A DNA stretch of 64,000 nt from Anaerorhabdus sp964386325 (GCA_964386325.1 CAYLQY010000012.1:1-64000), one strand, 5' to 3'. Positions 1-7,238 are shown, numbered from the stretch's first letter. The notes: generated by a model from the letters alone, not told the origin. Numbers and translations: made by a program.

Positions 1-709
1 ATAAATCACGCTTTATGAGCAGACGTTCTAAATGATTGAAAATTCCTTCAACTTTCTTATTTACTTTAGGTCCACCCTTTTCATTCGAGCCATAATACAT
101 TAAATTTTTCTCATTTTCTGAATAGTCTTTCCATTTTTTATTTAAATCAAATAACCCACTTTCTGTATATTGTTTCCAATACCAGTTTCCATTATGAAAA
201 GCGGGTATGTCTAACATATCACCATTTAAGCATTCATCTTCACGAATTAGAGAATGAATATCTAAATCAACAACTTTCCCAATCCCAAAACAAGTTGGAC
301 ACATTCCATTTGGATCATTGAATGAAAAAGTTGATGCAGTACCTACATAGGGAGTTCCAATCCGCGAATATAAAAGTCGTAATACCGAGTACATATCACT
401 AATCGTTCCTACTGTTGAACGGGCATTTCCACCTAATCTACTTTGATCAATGACTACGGATGCAGTTAGATTGTCTATAAAATCAACCTTTGGTTTACTA
501 TATTTAGGTAATCTTCCACGAATAAATGCTGAATAAGTTTCATTCATTTGTCTTTGACTTTCAGCGGCAACCGTATCAAAAACAATACTTGATTTACCTG
601 AACCTGACACACCACTAAACACAACTATTTTCTCTTTGGGAATATTCAAGGATACATTCTTTAGATTATTCTGTGATAATCCTTTTATAACGATTTGATT
701 GTGTTCCAT
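1..709 (-). CDS. UvrA-like ABC ATPase, 5' part only (gene leaves the window)
   Basis: This gene encodes the N-terminal part of a UvrA-family ATPase. The frame is open from the ATG at 709 to the window edge, about 236 codons. Seen: the start MEHNQIVIKGLSQNNLKNV, a Walker A segment with the UvrA-type core GVSGSGKSS, and a zinc-finger-like CPTCFGIGKV. The protein resembles the short UvrA paralogues (UvrA2 or DrrC-like) often tied to drug self-protection, rather than housekeeping UvrA; that subtype is inferred from the opening residues and cannot be settled without the C-terminus. An AAAGGAGGAAATAAG Shine-Dalgarno precedes the ATG. The promoter upstream has MerR-type geometry (see 737-767), which suggests inducible expression. 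Confidence 0.8.
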   Translation of the reverse strand, partial: MEHNQIVIKGLSQNNLKNVSLNIPKEKIVVFSGVSGSGKSSIVFDTVAAESQRQMNETYSAFIRGRLPKYSKPKVDFIDNLTASVVIDQSRLGGNARSTVGTISDMYSVLRLLYSRIGTPYVGTASTFSFNDPNGMCPTCFGIGKVVDLDIHSLIREDECLNGDMLDIPAFHNGNWYWKQYTESGLFDLNKKWKDYSENEKNLMYYGSNEKGGPKVNKKVEGIFNHLERLLIKRDL

Positions 710-736
710 CTTATTTCCTCCTTTATTGGTTCCATA

Positions 737-767
737 AGTATAAACTCTCCCACTGTGGCAGAGTCAA
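737..767 (-). promoter_or_regulatory. MerR-type promoter/operator of the UvrA-like gene
   Basis: Reading the minus strand, -35 TTGACT (762-767) and -10 TATACT (737-742) are separated by 19 bases. The spacer region is filled by a dyad at 745-763, CTCT-CCAC-T-GTGG-AGAG with one mismatch pair. An over-long spacer occupied by a dyad is the classic layout of MerR-family activated promoters (MerR, BmrR, SoxR). No MerR gene lies inside the window, so the regulator would be further left or elsewhere. Confidence 0.7.
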
Positions 768-787
768 TACTTCTTACAAAACAAATT

Positions 788-810
788 AAAAAGTGGTTTC
801 CCACTTTTTA
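788..810 (-). terminator. Rho-independent terminator of darA
   Basis: On the minus strand AAAAGTGG, loop GAAA and CCACTTTT are followed by a short T run. The darA stop codon lies at the base of the stem, so translation ends into the terminator. Confidence 0.75.
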
Positions 811-1131
811 TAGTTTTACAAATTGTGCTACATCGATTACGAAGATTGTTGCCCCACCTACTTGAACCTCAACAGGGAATGATGCATATCTTCCGATATC
901 ATAAGATGCTGTTGAAGGAACAATTTCTGTACGACGTTTACTTTCATTTCCGATTATTTCAATCGCTTTTTCTACCTTATCATCTTCAGTCCCAACAATA
1001 ATTGTTGTATTTCCTGCACGTAGGAATCCACCTGTAGTAGCTAAACGTGTTACAGAGTAATTTTCTTTGGTTAATGCTGATGAAACACTAGAACTGTCAT
1101 CGTTTGATACAATTGCTAAGATAAGTTTCAT
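808..1131 (-). CDS. darA: Cyclic-di-AMP receptor DarA/PstA (PII-like)
   Basis: A 107-residue PII-like cytosolic signalling protein that in Firmicutes binds cyclic di-AMP as a trimer. Seen: MKLILAIVSNDDSSSVSSAL at the start, then the conserved VTRLATTGGFLRAGNTTII block and a GRYASFPVEVQVGGATIFV C-terminus, all typical of this family (formerly DUF970/YaaQ). The start at 1131 is preferred over an in-frame ATG five codons upstream because GAGGAGG sits 8 nt before it. It is convergent with nothing and appears monocistronic, ending in its own hairpin. What it regulates cannot be read from the context. Confidence 0.93.
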   Translation of the reverse strand: MKLILAIVSNDDSSSVSSALTKENYSVTRLATTGGFLRAGNTTIIVGTEDDKVEKAIEIIGNESKRRTEIVPSTASYDIGRYASFPVEVQVGGATIFVIDVAQFVKL

Positions 1132-1205
1132 ATAGTACCTCCTCATCTGGTACTTCTATTTTATCACATTTTCTTTCAAAGTTAAGGTAGTTTTGTGATG
1201 AGACA

Positions 1206-1234
1206 ATGAAAATTATCATTTTTTCAGCTATAAT
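1206..1234 (+). promoter_or_regulatory. Putative promoter of the acetyltransferase gene
   Basis: ATGAAA (1206-1211), a 17-nt spacer and a perfect -10 TATAAT (1229-1234) end 21 nt before the ATG; AGGAGG follows. The -35 is degenerate. Confidence 0.5.
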
Positions 1235-1255
1235 ACCCTACAGGAGGAATTACCT

Positions 1256-1825
1256 ATGCGTGAAAAAGAAAAAATGCTACAAGGAGAAATTTATGATGCT
1301 GGTGATGCAGAATTAGTAGCATTACGTGCCAAAGCAAAAGACCTCTGCTTTCAATTTAATCATTGTTTACCTTCAAATAAGGAAAAACAAAACGAATTAT
1401 TAAGTGAATTATTTAATTGTGATGCCCATACTATCAATATTGAAGCACCATTTCTTTGTGATTATGGTACTAATATCACTTTGGGTGAAAATGTATTTAT
1501 TAATCATAACTGCATATTTCTTGATTGTGCCGAAATAAAAATAGGCAACAATGTATTTATTGCACCAAATGTTGGAATTTATACTGCATCCCACCCTATA
1601 AACCCAATCGAGCGTAATCGTGGAGACGAATATGCAAAACCAATTACCATTGAAGATAATGTTTGGATTGGTGGTGGTGTGCAAATTGTTCCTGGTGTTA
1701 CTATAGGCAAAAACTGTGTTATTGGTACAGGTAGCATTGTAACTCGTGATATTCCTGCAAATACGGTCGCAGTTGGTAACCCTTGCAAACCAATACGTAG
1801 CATCAATACAGAAGCAGATAATTAG
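1256..1825 (+). CDS. Sugar O-acetyltransferase (Maa/LacA-type hexapeptide transferase)
   Basis: A 189-residue trimeric left-handed beta-helix acetyltransferase that moves acetyl from acetyl-CoA to a sugar hydroxyl in the cytosol. Seen: an N-terminal maltose-acetyltransferase cap at about residues 4-55, then hexapeptide repeats (ITLGENVFINHN, IKIGNNVFIAPN, ITIEDNVWIGGG, VTIGKNCVIGTG). The catalytic His of this family is H113, in TASHP. The ending AVGNPCKPIR is the usual CoA-loop end. Length matches MAA/LacA (about 185-200). It starts after AGGAGG with good spacing. The true acceptor sugar is unknown; members are often considered detoxifying. It converges with the toxin gene. Confidence 0.9.
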   Translation: MREKEKMLQGEIYDAGDAELVALRAKAKDLCFQFNHCLPSNKEKQNELLSELFNCDAHTINIEAPFLCDYGTNITLGENVFINHNCIFLDCAEIKIGNNVFIAPNVGIYTASHPINPIERNRGDEYAKPITIEDNVWIGGGVQIVPGVTIGKNCVIGTGSIVTRDIPANTVAVGNPCKPIRSINTEADN

Positions 1826-1851
1826 CTTTTTAACCTCAAGTTTTATTTTTA

Positions 1852-2355
1852 TCACTCTTTACTATTTTTTGAATGTTTTAGTAATAAATAATTTCTTGAC
1901 TCTACTACATGATTTTCCGAATGTTTCGGGTTAGCAAAATAATGAACAAGCATTGTATTCAACTTTTGATTAATAATATCAATTTTGTGTCGATTTTGAT
2001 AAATATAAACATTCCCCTGAATTTTCCATTCTTCAATCATTGTACTATCTACCACAAATACACTCGATATTTTCAACGCATGCATTGTATTCATAACCTT
2101 AATTTTCTCATAATAATTTTTACTTAATCCGTTTGATAATAAGTATCTATCGATTCTTATTTCTTGACTATTACTTCTAATTGTCATAAGTGGAATTAAA
2201 TAGAAAATATCATTATCTTTTTTCGACGCTAATCCATAATACATTGGTCTTGAATTAACTTTTGTCTCTTCAATGTTTTTAATAATATTGCACTCCATCA
2301 TCTTTAAAAATCTTAATCCGTTTTCGTTTAATTTATATAAACCATTTTTAATCAA
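1852..2355 (-). CDS. Probable type III toxin (ToxN/AbiQ/CptN-like endoribonuclease)
   Basis: A 167-residue basic protein that I call a type III toxin mainly because of what precedes it: a promoter, three tandem 47-nt pseudoknot repeats and a terminator (2515-2751). The protein itself follows the ToxN layout loosely. It opens GLYKLNENGLRFL, where ToxN has a short strand then helix. Next comes SRPMYYGL and then FYLIPLMT, in place of the ToxN pattern RPY-G followed by F-PL-S. After that come VFVVDSTMI and a helical C-terminus. Family members cut RNA and are held inactive by the antitoxin repeats. The lysine common in the ToxN active-site loop is not obvious; the loop reads PLMTIRSN. Translation probably starts at TTG (2355), with AAGGAG six bases upstream. 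A 160-nt leader separates it from the RNA terminator; a weak TATACT at 2383-2388 might give separate expression. Overall similarity is low, so a new subfamily or another small toxin is possible. Confidence 0.6.
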   Translation of the reverse strand: MIKNGLYKLNENGLRFLKMMECNIIKNIEETKVNSRPMYYGLASKKDNDIFYLIPLMTIRSNSQEIRIDRYLLSNGLSKNYYEKIKVMNTMHALKISSVFVVDSTMIEEWKIQGNVYIYQNRHKIDIINQKLNTMLVHYFANPKHSENHVVESRNYLLLKHSKNSKE

Positions 2356-2514
2356 ATAATTCTCCTTCCATTAATTTCTTCGAGTATATTATTTGATAGT
2401 TTATCATGAAACGAAACTAAATAATATTTAGCTTAAGTATTATTACACCTAACAATTGAACATCTATACCTAGTAACAAACTCAACCATTATTACCATTT
2501 TAAAAGATTTGCGT

Positions 2515-2550
2515 ATAAAAAGAAAAAAGGCACTTCAATTATAAGTGTCT
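2515..2550 (-). terminator. Terminator between antitoxin repeats and toxin gene
   Basis: On the minus strand AGACACTT and AAGTGCCT (arms 2543-2550 and 2528-2535, one mismatch) enclose a 7-nt loop and are followed by a long T-rich run. Type III loci use such a leaky terminator to set the antitoxin RNA to toxin ratio. Confidence 0.75.
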
Positions 2551-2716
2551 TTTAAAATCTACAAGACTATATATTTGATAAGATCCCCTATAGTCAGGGT
2601 AATTCTAGCAAGATTACATATTTAATGAAATCCCCTGTAATCAGGGTAATTTTAACATGACTATATATTTGATAAGATCCCCTATAGTCAGGGTAATTCT
2701 TCACCTATCTTTAGGC
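2525..2716 (-). ncRNA. Predicted type III antitoxin RNA (three-repeat)
   Basis: A transcript of about 190 nt is predicted from the promoter at 2723-2751 to the terminator at 2515-2550. Its body is three tandem 47-nt repeats, and no plausible reading frame fills it. Each repeat can fold as an H-type pseudoknot: ACCC pairs with GGGG, while GACTATA between them pairs with a downstream TATAGTC. In known ToxIN-like loci each repeat is cut out by the toxin and wraps it into an inactive RNA-protein complex. Ends are estimates. Confidence 0.75.
2565..2705 (-). repeat. Three tandem 47-nt direct repeats
   Basis: Units start at 2565, 2612 and 2659 (exact period 47). Units one and three are identical over their first 42 nt on the plus strand. 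The middle unit differs at several positions, including paired changes that keep the long stem (GATTACA with TGTAATC in place of GACTATA with TATAGTC). The ACCC and GGGG tracts are unchanged in all three. Confidence 0.95.
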
Positions 2717-2722
2717 ACTTTC

Positions 2723-2751
2723 ATACTAACAAACTCTTAATATCTTGTCAA
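2723..2751 (-). promoter_or_regulatory. Promoter of the antitoxin RNA
   Basis: TTGACA (2746-2751), a 17-nt spacer and TAGTAT (2723-2728) on the minus strand: one of the best sigma-A promoters in the window, as expected for an abundant antitoxin RNA. Confidence 0.85.
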
Positions 2752-2788
2752 TTGTATTAGACATCTATATTCTTGGTTCGTTTAGTGA

Positions 2789-3505
2789 TTACAACGTTCT
2801 TTCGATTTGTGTTTGTATTGATATTTTGCCAGGCTTTAAAATAGATACGGAATATTCTACAGGTTGTTCTTCTTTTAATAGTCGCGTGAATTTTAATAAG
2901 TCTGTTTTCTTATCTACATGGAGAAATTTAGCTTCTTCTGTAGATGGATGATACGGAACTAATTTTTCTATGCCTTTTAGTTTCTTAACACCCAACGAGC
3001 GAATAAATTCATAGATACTTTCAAATTGAAATGTGCGTGGCAGTTTCCCTGGATAAAGAGTTGCAGGAATATAGGTAATTTCTAATAAGACAGGTTCCCC
3101 GTCAATTGACCGCAATCTTTTTATTTCGATTAATTCACACTCTTCACATTCCAATGCTTCAAAAATTGATTTTGTTGAAGGTATCGTTTTCTTAAATGAT
3201 AGAACTTGCGTATGATATTTCCCAGGATTATTTTTAACTTCTTCACTAAAACTGAAAAACCCTTGCATTTGTATTTTCATTTTTCCTTCTGCTACAAAAG
3301 TTCCGACTCCATGAATCTTTTCAATGATCCCATCATTTTCAAGTTCTTGCATTGCTTGACGAACAGTTGCCCTACTTACACCATATTCTTTCATCAGTTC
3401 TGGCTCAGTTGGAAGTTTATCTTTAGGTTTTAAACTTTTATCTTTAATCATTTGTTGAACATTTTCCATGATTACCACATAGCGTGGTCGTTTATCTTTT
3501 AGCAT
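2789..3505 (-). CDS. GntR/HutC-family transcriptional regulator with UTRA domain
   Basis: A 238-residue regulator. Seen: a winged helix at about residues 5-72 with the GntR signature (LPTEPELMKEYGVSRATVRQ, then GIIEKIHGVGTFV). A UTRA ligand-binding domain follows at about 90-232 (EIKRLRSIDGEPVLLEITYIP region). UTRA domains usually sense sugar phosphates or related metabolites. It is the last gene of a unit read leftwards after agaS and a small membrane protein gene, 9 nt from the latter, so it probably controls that unit through the dyad at 4899-4914. Start: ATG with AAGG seven bases upstream. Confidence 0.9.
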   Translation of the reverse strand: MLKDKRPRYVVIMENVQQMIKDKSLKPKDKLPTEPELMKEYGVSRATVRQAMQELENDGIIEKIHGVGTFVAEGKMKIQMQGFFSFSEEVKNNPGKYHTQVLSFKKTIPSTKSIFEALECEECELIEIKRLRSIDGEPVLLEITYIPATLYPGKLPRTFQFESIYEFIRSLGVKKLKGIEKLVPYHPSTEEAKFLHVDKKTDLLKFTRLLKEEQPVEYSVSILKPGKISIQTQIERTL

Positions 3506-3514
3506 ACTTTTACC

Positions 3515-3706
3515 TTATTCTTTAGGTTTTGAAAATGTACGTATTCCAAAAAATACTGTTAATGGAATTAAAAGCATCATACATGTCCCTAAAACACGAA
3601 TTGAATTATCTGCCAACAAGTTTAGAAAAGAGTTTAGCAAGTATACTCCTGTACATACAGATAGAAGTACAACACTAATGTAAAAAGAAACTTTATAATT
3701 TGACAT
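3515..3706 (-). CDS. Small two-helix membrane protein, unknown
   Basis: A 63-residue protein with two predicted membrane helices (about 7-29 and 36-56) and a basic tail. I do not recognise a family. GGGGAG lies seven bases before the ATG. It sits between agaS (14 nt) and the GntR gene (9 nt), so it is very likely co-transcribed. It could be an accessory to sugar uptake or simply an orphan. Confidence 0.65.
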   Translation of the reverse strand: MSNYKVSFYISVVLLSVCTGVYLLNSFLNLLADNSIRVLGTCMMLLIPLTVFFGIRTFSKPKE

Positions 3707-3720
3707 TTGTTATCTCCCCA

Positions 3721-4887
3721 CTATTTTGTATAAATTGTAACACGATTTGCGACTTTTGGAACTTGTTTCTCGGTTGATGGTGTATCTGGACAAACACCAT
3801 TTCTAATTGAAAGATGGACCATCAACGCGTGCATAATAAGTGCATAAATCAATGTAGCAAGTGCTGGATTTTTTTCAAAGACCTCATTCTTTGTACATTC
3901 AAAATAGTACTTTGGCTTTATATCTGCTTCATCTTTATTTAAGAAACCGATACCTATTACAGTACCATTTAAATTATCCGTTTCTACTTCATTCATCATG
4001 TCGATATCATACTTTGAAATAAAATTGTCTGGATAAATATAATGCATACACAATACTGGCGAGTTCATAATAAGTTTGGGACCATGACGATATTCAATTG
4101 ACGAATTGAAATTACTTAAGAATTTTCCACTTGTGATTTCAACTGCCTTCAATGCCGTTTCTGCCGATAATACTTCAAACTCCAAACTTCCAACAGTTGT
4201 TAAAGCTATGGTGTTTAAGTTTGCGATTTCTTGAATCATTTCAATTTTATTCACAAAGATATCACGAGCTTCAATCTCTGCATAAGTCACAAATTTCTTA
4301 TAATCCTCAATATTCTTATGATCAAATATCGCAAGTGTTTGTAGAATTAAACATGTAAACTCTGCAGTTGCCGCAAAGCTATGTGCCTTGGTATTTGATG
4401 GTAATGGTATATATAATGTACGATTGTTATGAAATTGTGTTGGAATTATTCCATTGCTTGCACATATCACAAACATTTGATAATAATCTTTACACATTGT
4501 TTGCGCCAAACGGAGAGATTCTACACTTTCTGGTGTGCTCCCACTGCTTCCATAGGATACAAATAAAACCGTCTTATCCGTATTAAAGTAGAATTCTGGT
4601 TGCAATATAATCTCTGTTGATGGTACCACTTCGATATCCAACTGACATTTTTTCTTTAATGTATTTTCCGCAACCTTTGCAGCCAATGCAGAACTACCTG
4701 CCCCTGATAAAATTATTCTTGTTTTTGATAAATCAAATTGACTAAAAAATTGTTCAATCTTTTCTTTATTCTTTTCTACATCTCGCACAACTTCTTGCCA
4801 AAGTTCTGGCTGTCTCTCTATCTCTGTTGCAGCATAATAGCCACCCTTTACTTTTAACACTTCTTCATCTAGTCCTAAATACTTCAT
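3721..4887 (-). CDS. agaS: SIS-domain sugar-phosphate isomerase/deaminase, AgaS-like
   Basis: A 388-residue cytosolic protein with two SIS folds (about 45-190 and 215-370). Seen: GAGSSALAAK in the first phosphate-binding loop, SYGSSGSTPESVES, KAHSFAATAE, and SSIEYRHGPK in the second domain. Length and motifs match AgaS, which deaminates and isomerises galactosamine-6-phosphate in the N-acetylgalactosamine/galactosamine pathway. FrlB-type deglycases are a lesser alternative. It is first gene of a GntR-controlled unit. A PTS and nagA that could feed it lie 38 kb away. GGAGG precedes the ATG. Confidence 0.82.
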   Translation of the reverse strand: MKYLGLDEEVLKVKGGYYAATEIERQPELWQEVVRDVEKNKEKIEQFFSQFDLSKTRIILSGAGSSALAAKVAENTLKKKCQLDIEVVPSTEIILQPEFYFNTDKTVLFVSYGSSGSTPESVESLRLAQTMCKDYYQMFVICASNGIIPTQFHNNRTLYIPLPSNTKAHSFAATAEFTCLILQTLAIFDHKNIEDYKKFVTYAEIEARDIFVNKIEMIQEIANLNTIALTTVGSLEFEVLSAETALKAVEITSGKFLSNFNSSIEYRHGPKLIMNSPVLCMHYIYPDNFISKYDIDMMNEVETDNLNGTVIGIGFLNKDEADIKPKYYFECTKNEVFEKNPALATLIYALIMHALMVHLSIRNGVCPDTPSTEKQVPKVANRVTIYTK

Positions 4888-4898
4888 ATTATTCCTCC

Positions 4899-4943
4899 AG
4901 TCGTCCGTACGTCTAATTTACTGTATGACTCTCATCTTGTCAA
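4899..4943 (-). promoter_or_regulatory. agaS promoter with GntR-type operator
   Basis: Minus-strand -35 TTGACA (4938-4943), 17-nt spacer, -10 TAAATT (4915-4920). Directly downstream, over the start point, is an imperfect 16-nt dyad AGACGTACGGACGACT (4899-4914, 12 of 16 symmetric), a likely repressor site for the GntR protein at 2789-3505. Confidence 0.65.
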
Positions 4944-4961
4944 TAATTCTTCCTAAAACGC

Positions 4962-4990
4962 TTGGTATTTCTTTCATTACTATGTAAAAT
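4962..4990 (+). promoter_or_regulatory. Promoter of the PucR/CdaR-type regulator gene
   Basis: TTGGTA (4962-4967), 17-nt spacer, TAAAAT (4985-4990). It places the start point near 4997, so the upstream in-frame TTG at 4962 cannot be the translation start. Confidence 0.6.
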
Positions 4991-5015
4991 TAAGATAGAA
5001 AATATAGGTGGAACC

Positions 5016-5978
5016 ATGAATAAACTAAATATTCAAAAACTACTCAATGATTATGCATCACATTATAAATGTGATTTTTCATTAACCAATCATTCTAATT
5101 TCATTGTTTATACCTCAGATATCGATTTTAATGGTAATGCCATCTCTTTTGATATAAGTGGAACAGAATTCACAATTCAATCCAGTATTAACATCGCTAA
5201 TTCTGATTTGGAATTGATTTCCATCGCATGCCAAAATCTTATTCATTTCTCTGAAGATTCTATTAATATTGATTATCTACTTGTTAAATTACTGAATCAT
5301 TCTATTAAGCAAGATGAACTTAAGTATTTATCAAAATACCTTGAAATTGAAGACAAATCACTTTGTTTTGTCGCAATTCAATATAGCGATGAACTCAATG
5401 TATTATTAGAAACCATTCGTAATTCATTTGAAGATAACATCTTGTTAACACCATATGAGAATTTAGTATTACTTATCTTCTCTTCCCATGTTTCTTTTGA
5501 AGAATGTTGTGGTAATCTTTATAGTATGATCACTTCGGAACTAATGGTTAAGATTAAAATCTTCTACTCAGAAATATATTCTCTTGCCGATACTGAAGAA
5601 ACATTAAATATTATTCATAATATTCAACGTATTGCTGGTATCTATTGTCCTAATCGCTCAGTAGTATCTTCCAAGGATTTAGGTATCTCAAAAATCATTA
5701 CCTTACTTGATAAAGAAGATGCAATCCAATTATTCAAAGACTTTAGTGCTGGTAACTTTGAAGACTTAGACAATGAAGAAGATATTAAAACAATTTATTC
5801 CTTCTTTGAGAATAATTTGAATATTGCAGAAACTTCTCGTCAATTATTTATTCATCGTAATACATTAGTTTATCGCCTAGACAAGTATCAAAAGATTACA
5901 AATCTTGATATTCGCCGCTTTGAAGATGCGACTAAATTTCAATTAGCCTTCTTTATTTATCAATTTTATAAGAAGTAG
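5016..5978 (+). CDS. PucR/CdaR-family helix-turn-helix regulator
   Basis: A 320-residue protein whose last 60 residues form the PucR C-terminal helix-turn-helix: FENNLNIAETSRQLFIHRNT, then LVYRLDKY and a DIRRFEDATKFQLAF tail. The N-terminal two thirds has no motif I can name; in CdaR-like regulators this part senses a sugar acid or related ligand. Start at 5016 follows AGGTGG and the promoter at 4962-4990. It is followed 91 nt later by msmK on the same strand, with a terminator between. Related regulators next to msmK suggest control of sugar uptake, but that is inference. Confidence 0.75.
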   Translation: MNKLNIQKLLNDYASHYKCDFSLTNHSNFIVYTSDIDFNGNAISFDISGTEFTIQSSINIANSDLELISIACQNLIHFSEDSINIDYLLVKLLNHSIKQDELKYLSKYLEIEDKSLCFVAIQYSDELNVLLETIRNSFEDNILLTPYENLVLLIFSSHVSFEECCGNLYSMITSELMVKIKIFYSEIYSLADTEETLNIIHNIQRIAGIYCPNRSVVSSKDLGISKIITLLDKEDAIQLFKDFSAGNFEDLDNEEDIKTIYSFFENNLNIAETSRQLFIHRNTLVYRLDKYQKITNLDIRRFEDATKFQLAFFIYQFYKK

Positions 5979-5999
5979 ACAAAAAACGTCTACTTTTTT
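5975..5999 (+). terminator. Terminator after the PucR/CdaR-type gene
   Basis: GTAGAC, a 7-nt A-rich loop and GTCTAC are followed by a T run; the stop codon lies in the first arm. Confidence 0.8.
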
Positions 6000-6069
6000 G
6001 TTAGTTATGACAATGGTTTAAACATTTCATTTAATCTAAAATAAAGTTAACAAAACATTGGAGGAAAAT

Positions 6070-7176
6070 ATGGCAAGTTTATCATTAAAAAATATTTGGA
6101 AAAAATATGAGAATGGCTTTGAAGCAGTTAAAGATTTCAATTTAGATATCGGTGATAAAGAATTCATCATCTTCGTTGGACCTTCTGGATGTGGTAAATC
6201 AACTACATTACGTATGATTGCAGGACTTGAAGAAATTACAAGTGGAGAATTATACATTGACGATAAATTAATGAATGATGTTGAACCTAAAGATCGTGAT
6301 ATCGCAATGGTATTCCAAAACTATGCACTTTATCCACACATGACTGTGTTTGAAAACATGGCATTTGGATTAAAATTACGTAAATTCCCTAAAGAAGAAA
6401 TCAAACAAAAAGTTCAAGAAGCTGCAAGAATTCTAGATCTTGAAACTTTATTAGACCGTAAACCAGCTGCTTTATCAGGTGGACAACGTCAACGTGTTGC
6501 GATGGGACGTGCTATCGTAAGAAATCCTAAAGTATTCCTTATGGATGAACCATTAAGTAACTTAGATGCTAAATTACGTGTACAAATGAGAACTGAAATC
6601 TCAAAATTACACCAACGTTTAGGAAATACAATTATCTACGTAACACATGACCAAACTGAAGCTATGACTTTAGGAACAAGAATTGTTGTTATGAAAGATG
6701 GACTTATCCAACAAGTAGATACACCAAAGAATTTATATGATCATCCAAATAATTTATTTGTTGCAGGATTTATCGGTTCTCCACAAATGAACTTCGTTGT
6801 ATGTGATGTAATCGAAAAATTTGATGGAATTTATTTAGTGTTCGATAATAATGTTCTTCACCTTGAAGATCACCGTGCTCAATCACTTAGAGATAATGGT
6901 TATGTAGGCAAACGTGTTATGATGGGAATTCGTCCTGAAAATCTTCATGATGTTGATTACTCATTAAAGAAATACAAAGATGTTATTAAAGCAAAAGTAC
7001 AAGTTTATGAACTAGTTGGAGCTGAAGTTTATTTATACTTCGAATGCAACAGCACAAACATGACTGCTCGTGTTGATCCAAATACAAAAGCACGCGTTGG
7101 TGATGAAGTAGATTTATACTTAGATTGCGATTCAATGCATTTATTTGATATCGAAACTGAACAAGCAATTCGATAA
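6070..7176 (+). CDS. msmK: Sugar ABC importer ATPase, MsmK/UgpC type
   Basis: A 368-residue ATPase that powers binding-protein-dependent sugar importers from the cytosolic face. Seen: Walker A GPSGCGKST at 37-45, Q-loop in MVFQNYALYPHMTV, signature LSGGQRQR near 134, Walker B VFLMDEPLSNLDA, switch His in YVTHDQTEAM, then a TOBE-type regulatory domain (GIRPENL). ATG 6070 is chosen because GGAGG lies five bases before it. It is monocistronic, with no permeases beside it. Both MalEFG-like importers in this window (20.4-23.6 and 25.6-28.6 kb) lack an ATPase, so MsmK is the likely shared energiser. Confidence 0.93.
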   Translation: MASLSLKNIWKKYENGFEAVKDFNLDIGDKEFIIFVGPSGCGKSTTLRMIAGLEEITSGELYIDDKLMNDVEPKDRDIAMVFQNYALYPHMTVFENMAFGLKLRKFPKEEIKQKVQEAARILDLETLLDRKPAALSGGQRQRVAMGRAIVRNPKVFLMDEPLSNLDAKLRVQMRTEISKLHQRLGNTIIYVTHDQTEAMTLGTRIVVMKDGLIQQVDTPKNLYDHPNNLFVAGFIGSPQMNFVVCDVIEKFDGIYLVFDNNVLHLEDHRAQSLRDNGYVGKRVMMGIRPENLHDVDYSLKKYKDVIKAKVQVYELVGAEVYLYFECNSTNMTARVDPNTKARVGDEVDLYLDCDSMHLFDIETEQAIR

Positions 7177-7183
7177 ATTATTT

Positions 7184-7214
7184 AGGGAATGTCAATCGAC
7201 ATTCCCTATTTTGA
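7184..7214 (+). terminator. Terminator after msmK
   Basis: AGGGAATGTC, loop AATC, GACATTCCCT, then TATTTTG: a perfect 10-bp stem. Confidence 0.8.
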
Positions 7215-7238
7215 AATTCTATATTTAAATATAGTTTA

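Noticed and set aside
2565..2705. CRISPR-like array
   Set aside because: Three contiguous 47-nt repeats with no unique spacers, a promoter and a terminator, and a toxin-like gene downstream: a tandem RNA repeat, not repeat-spacer structure.
4962..5015. N-terminal extension of the PucR/CdaR-type regulator from a TTG at 4962
   Set aside because: The region holds the promoter (TTGGTA-17-TAAAAT at 4962-4990), and a good Shine-Dalgarno lies before ATG 5016.
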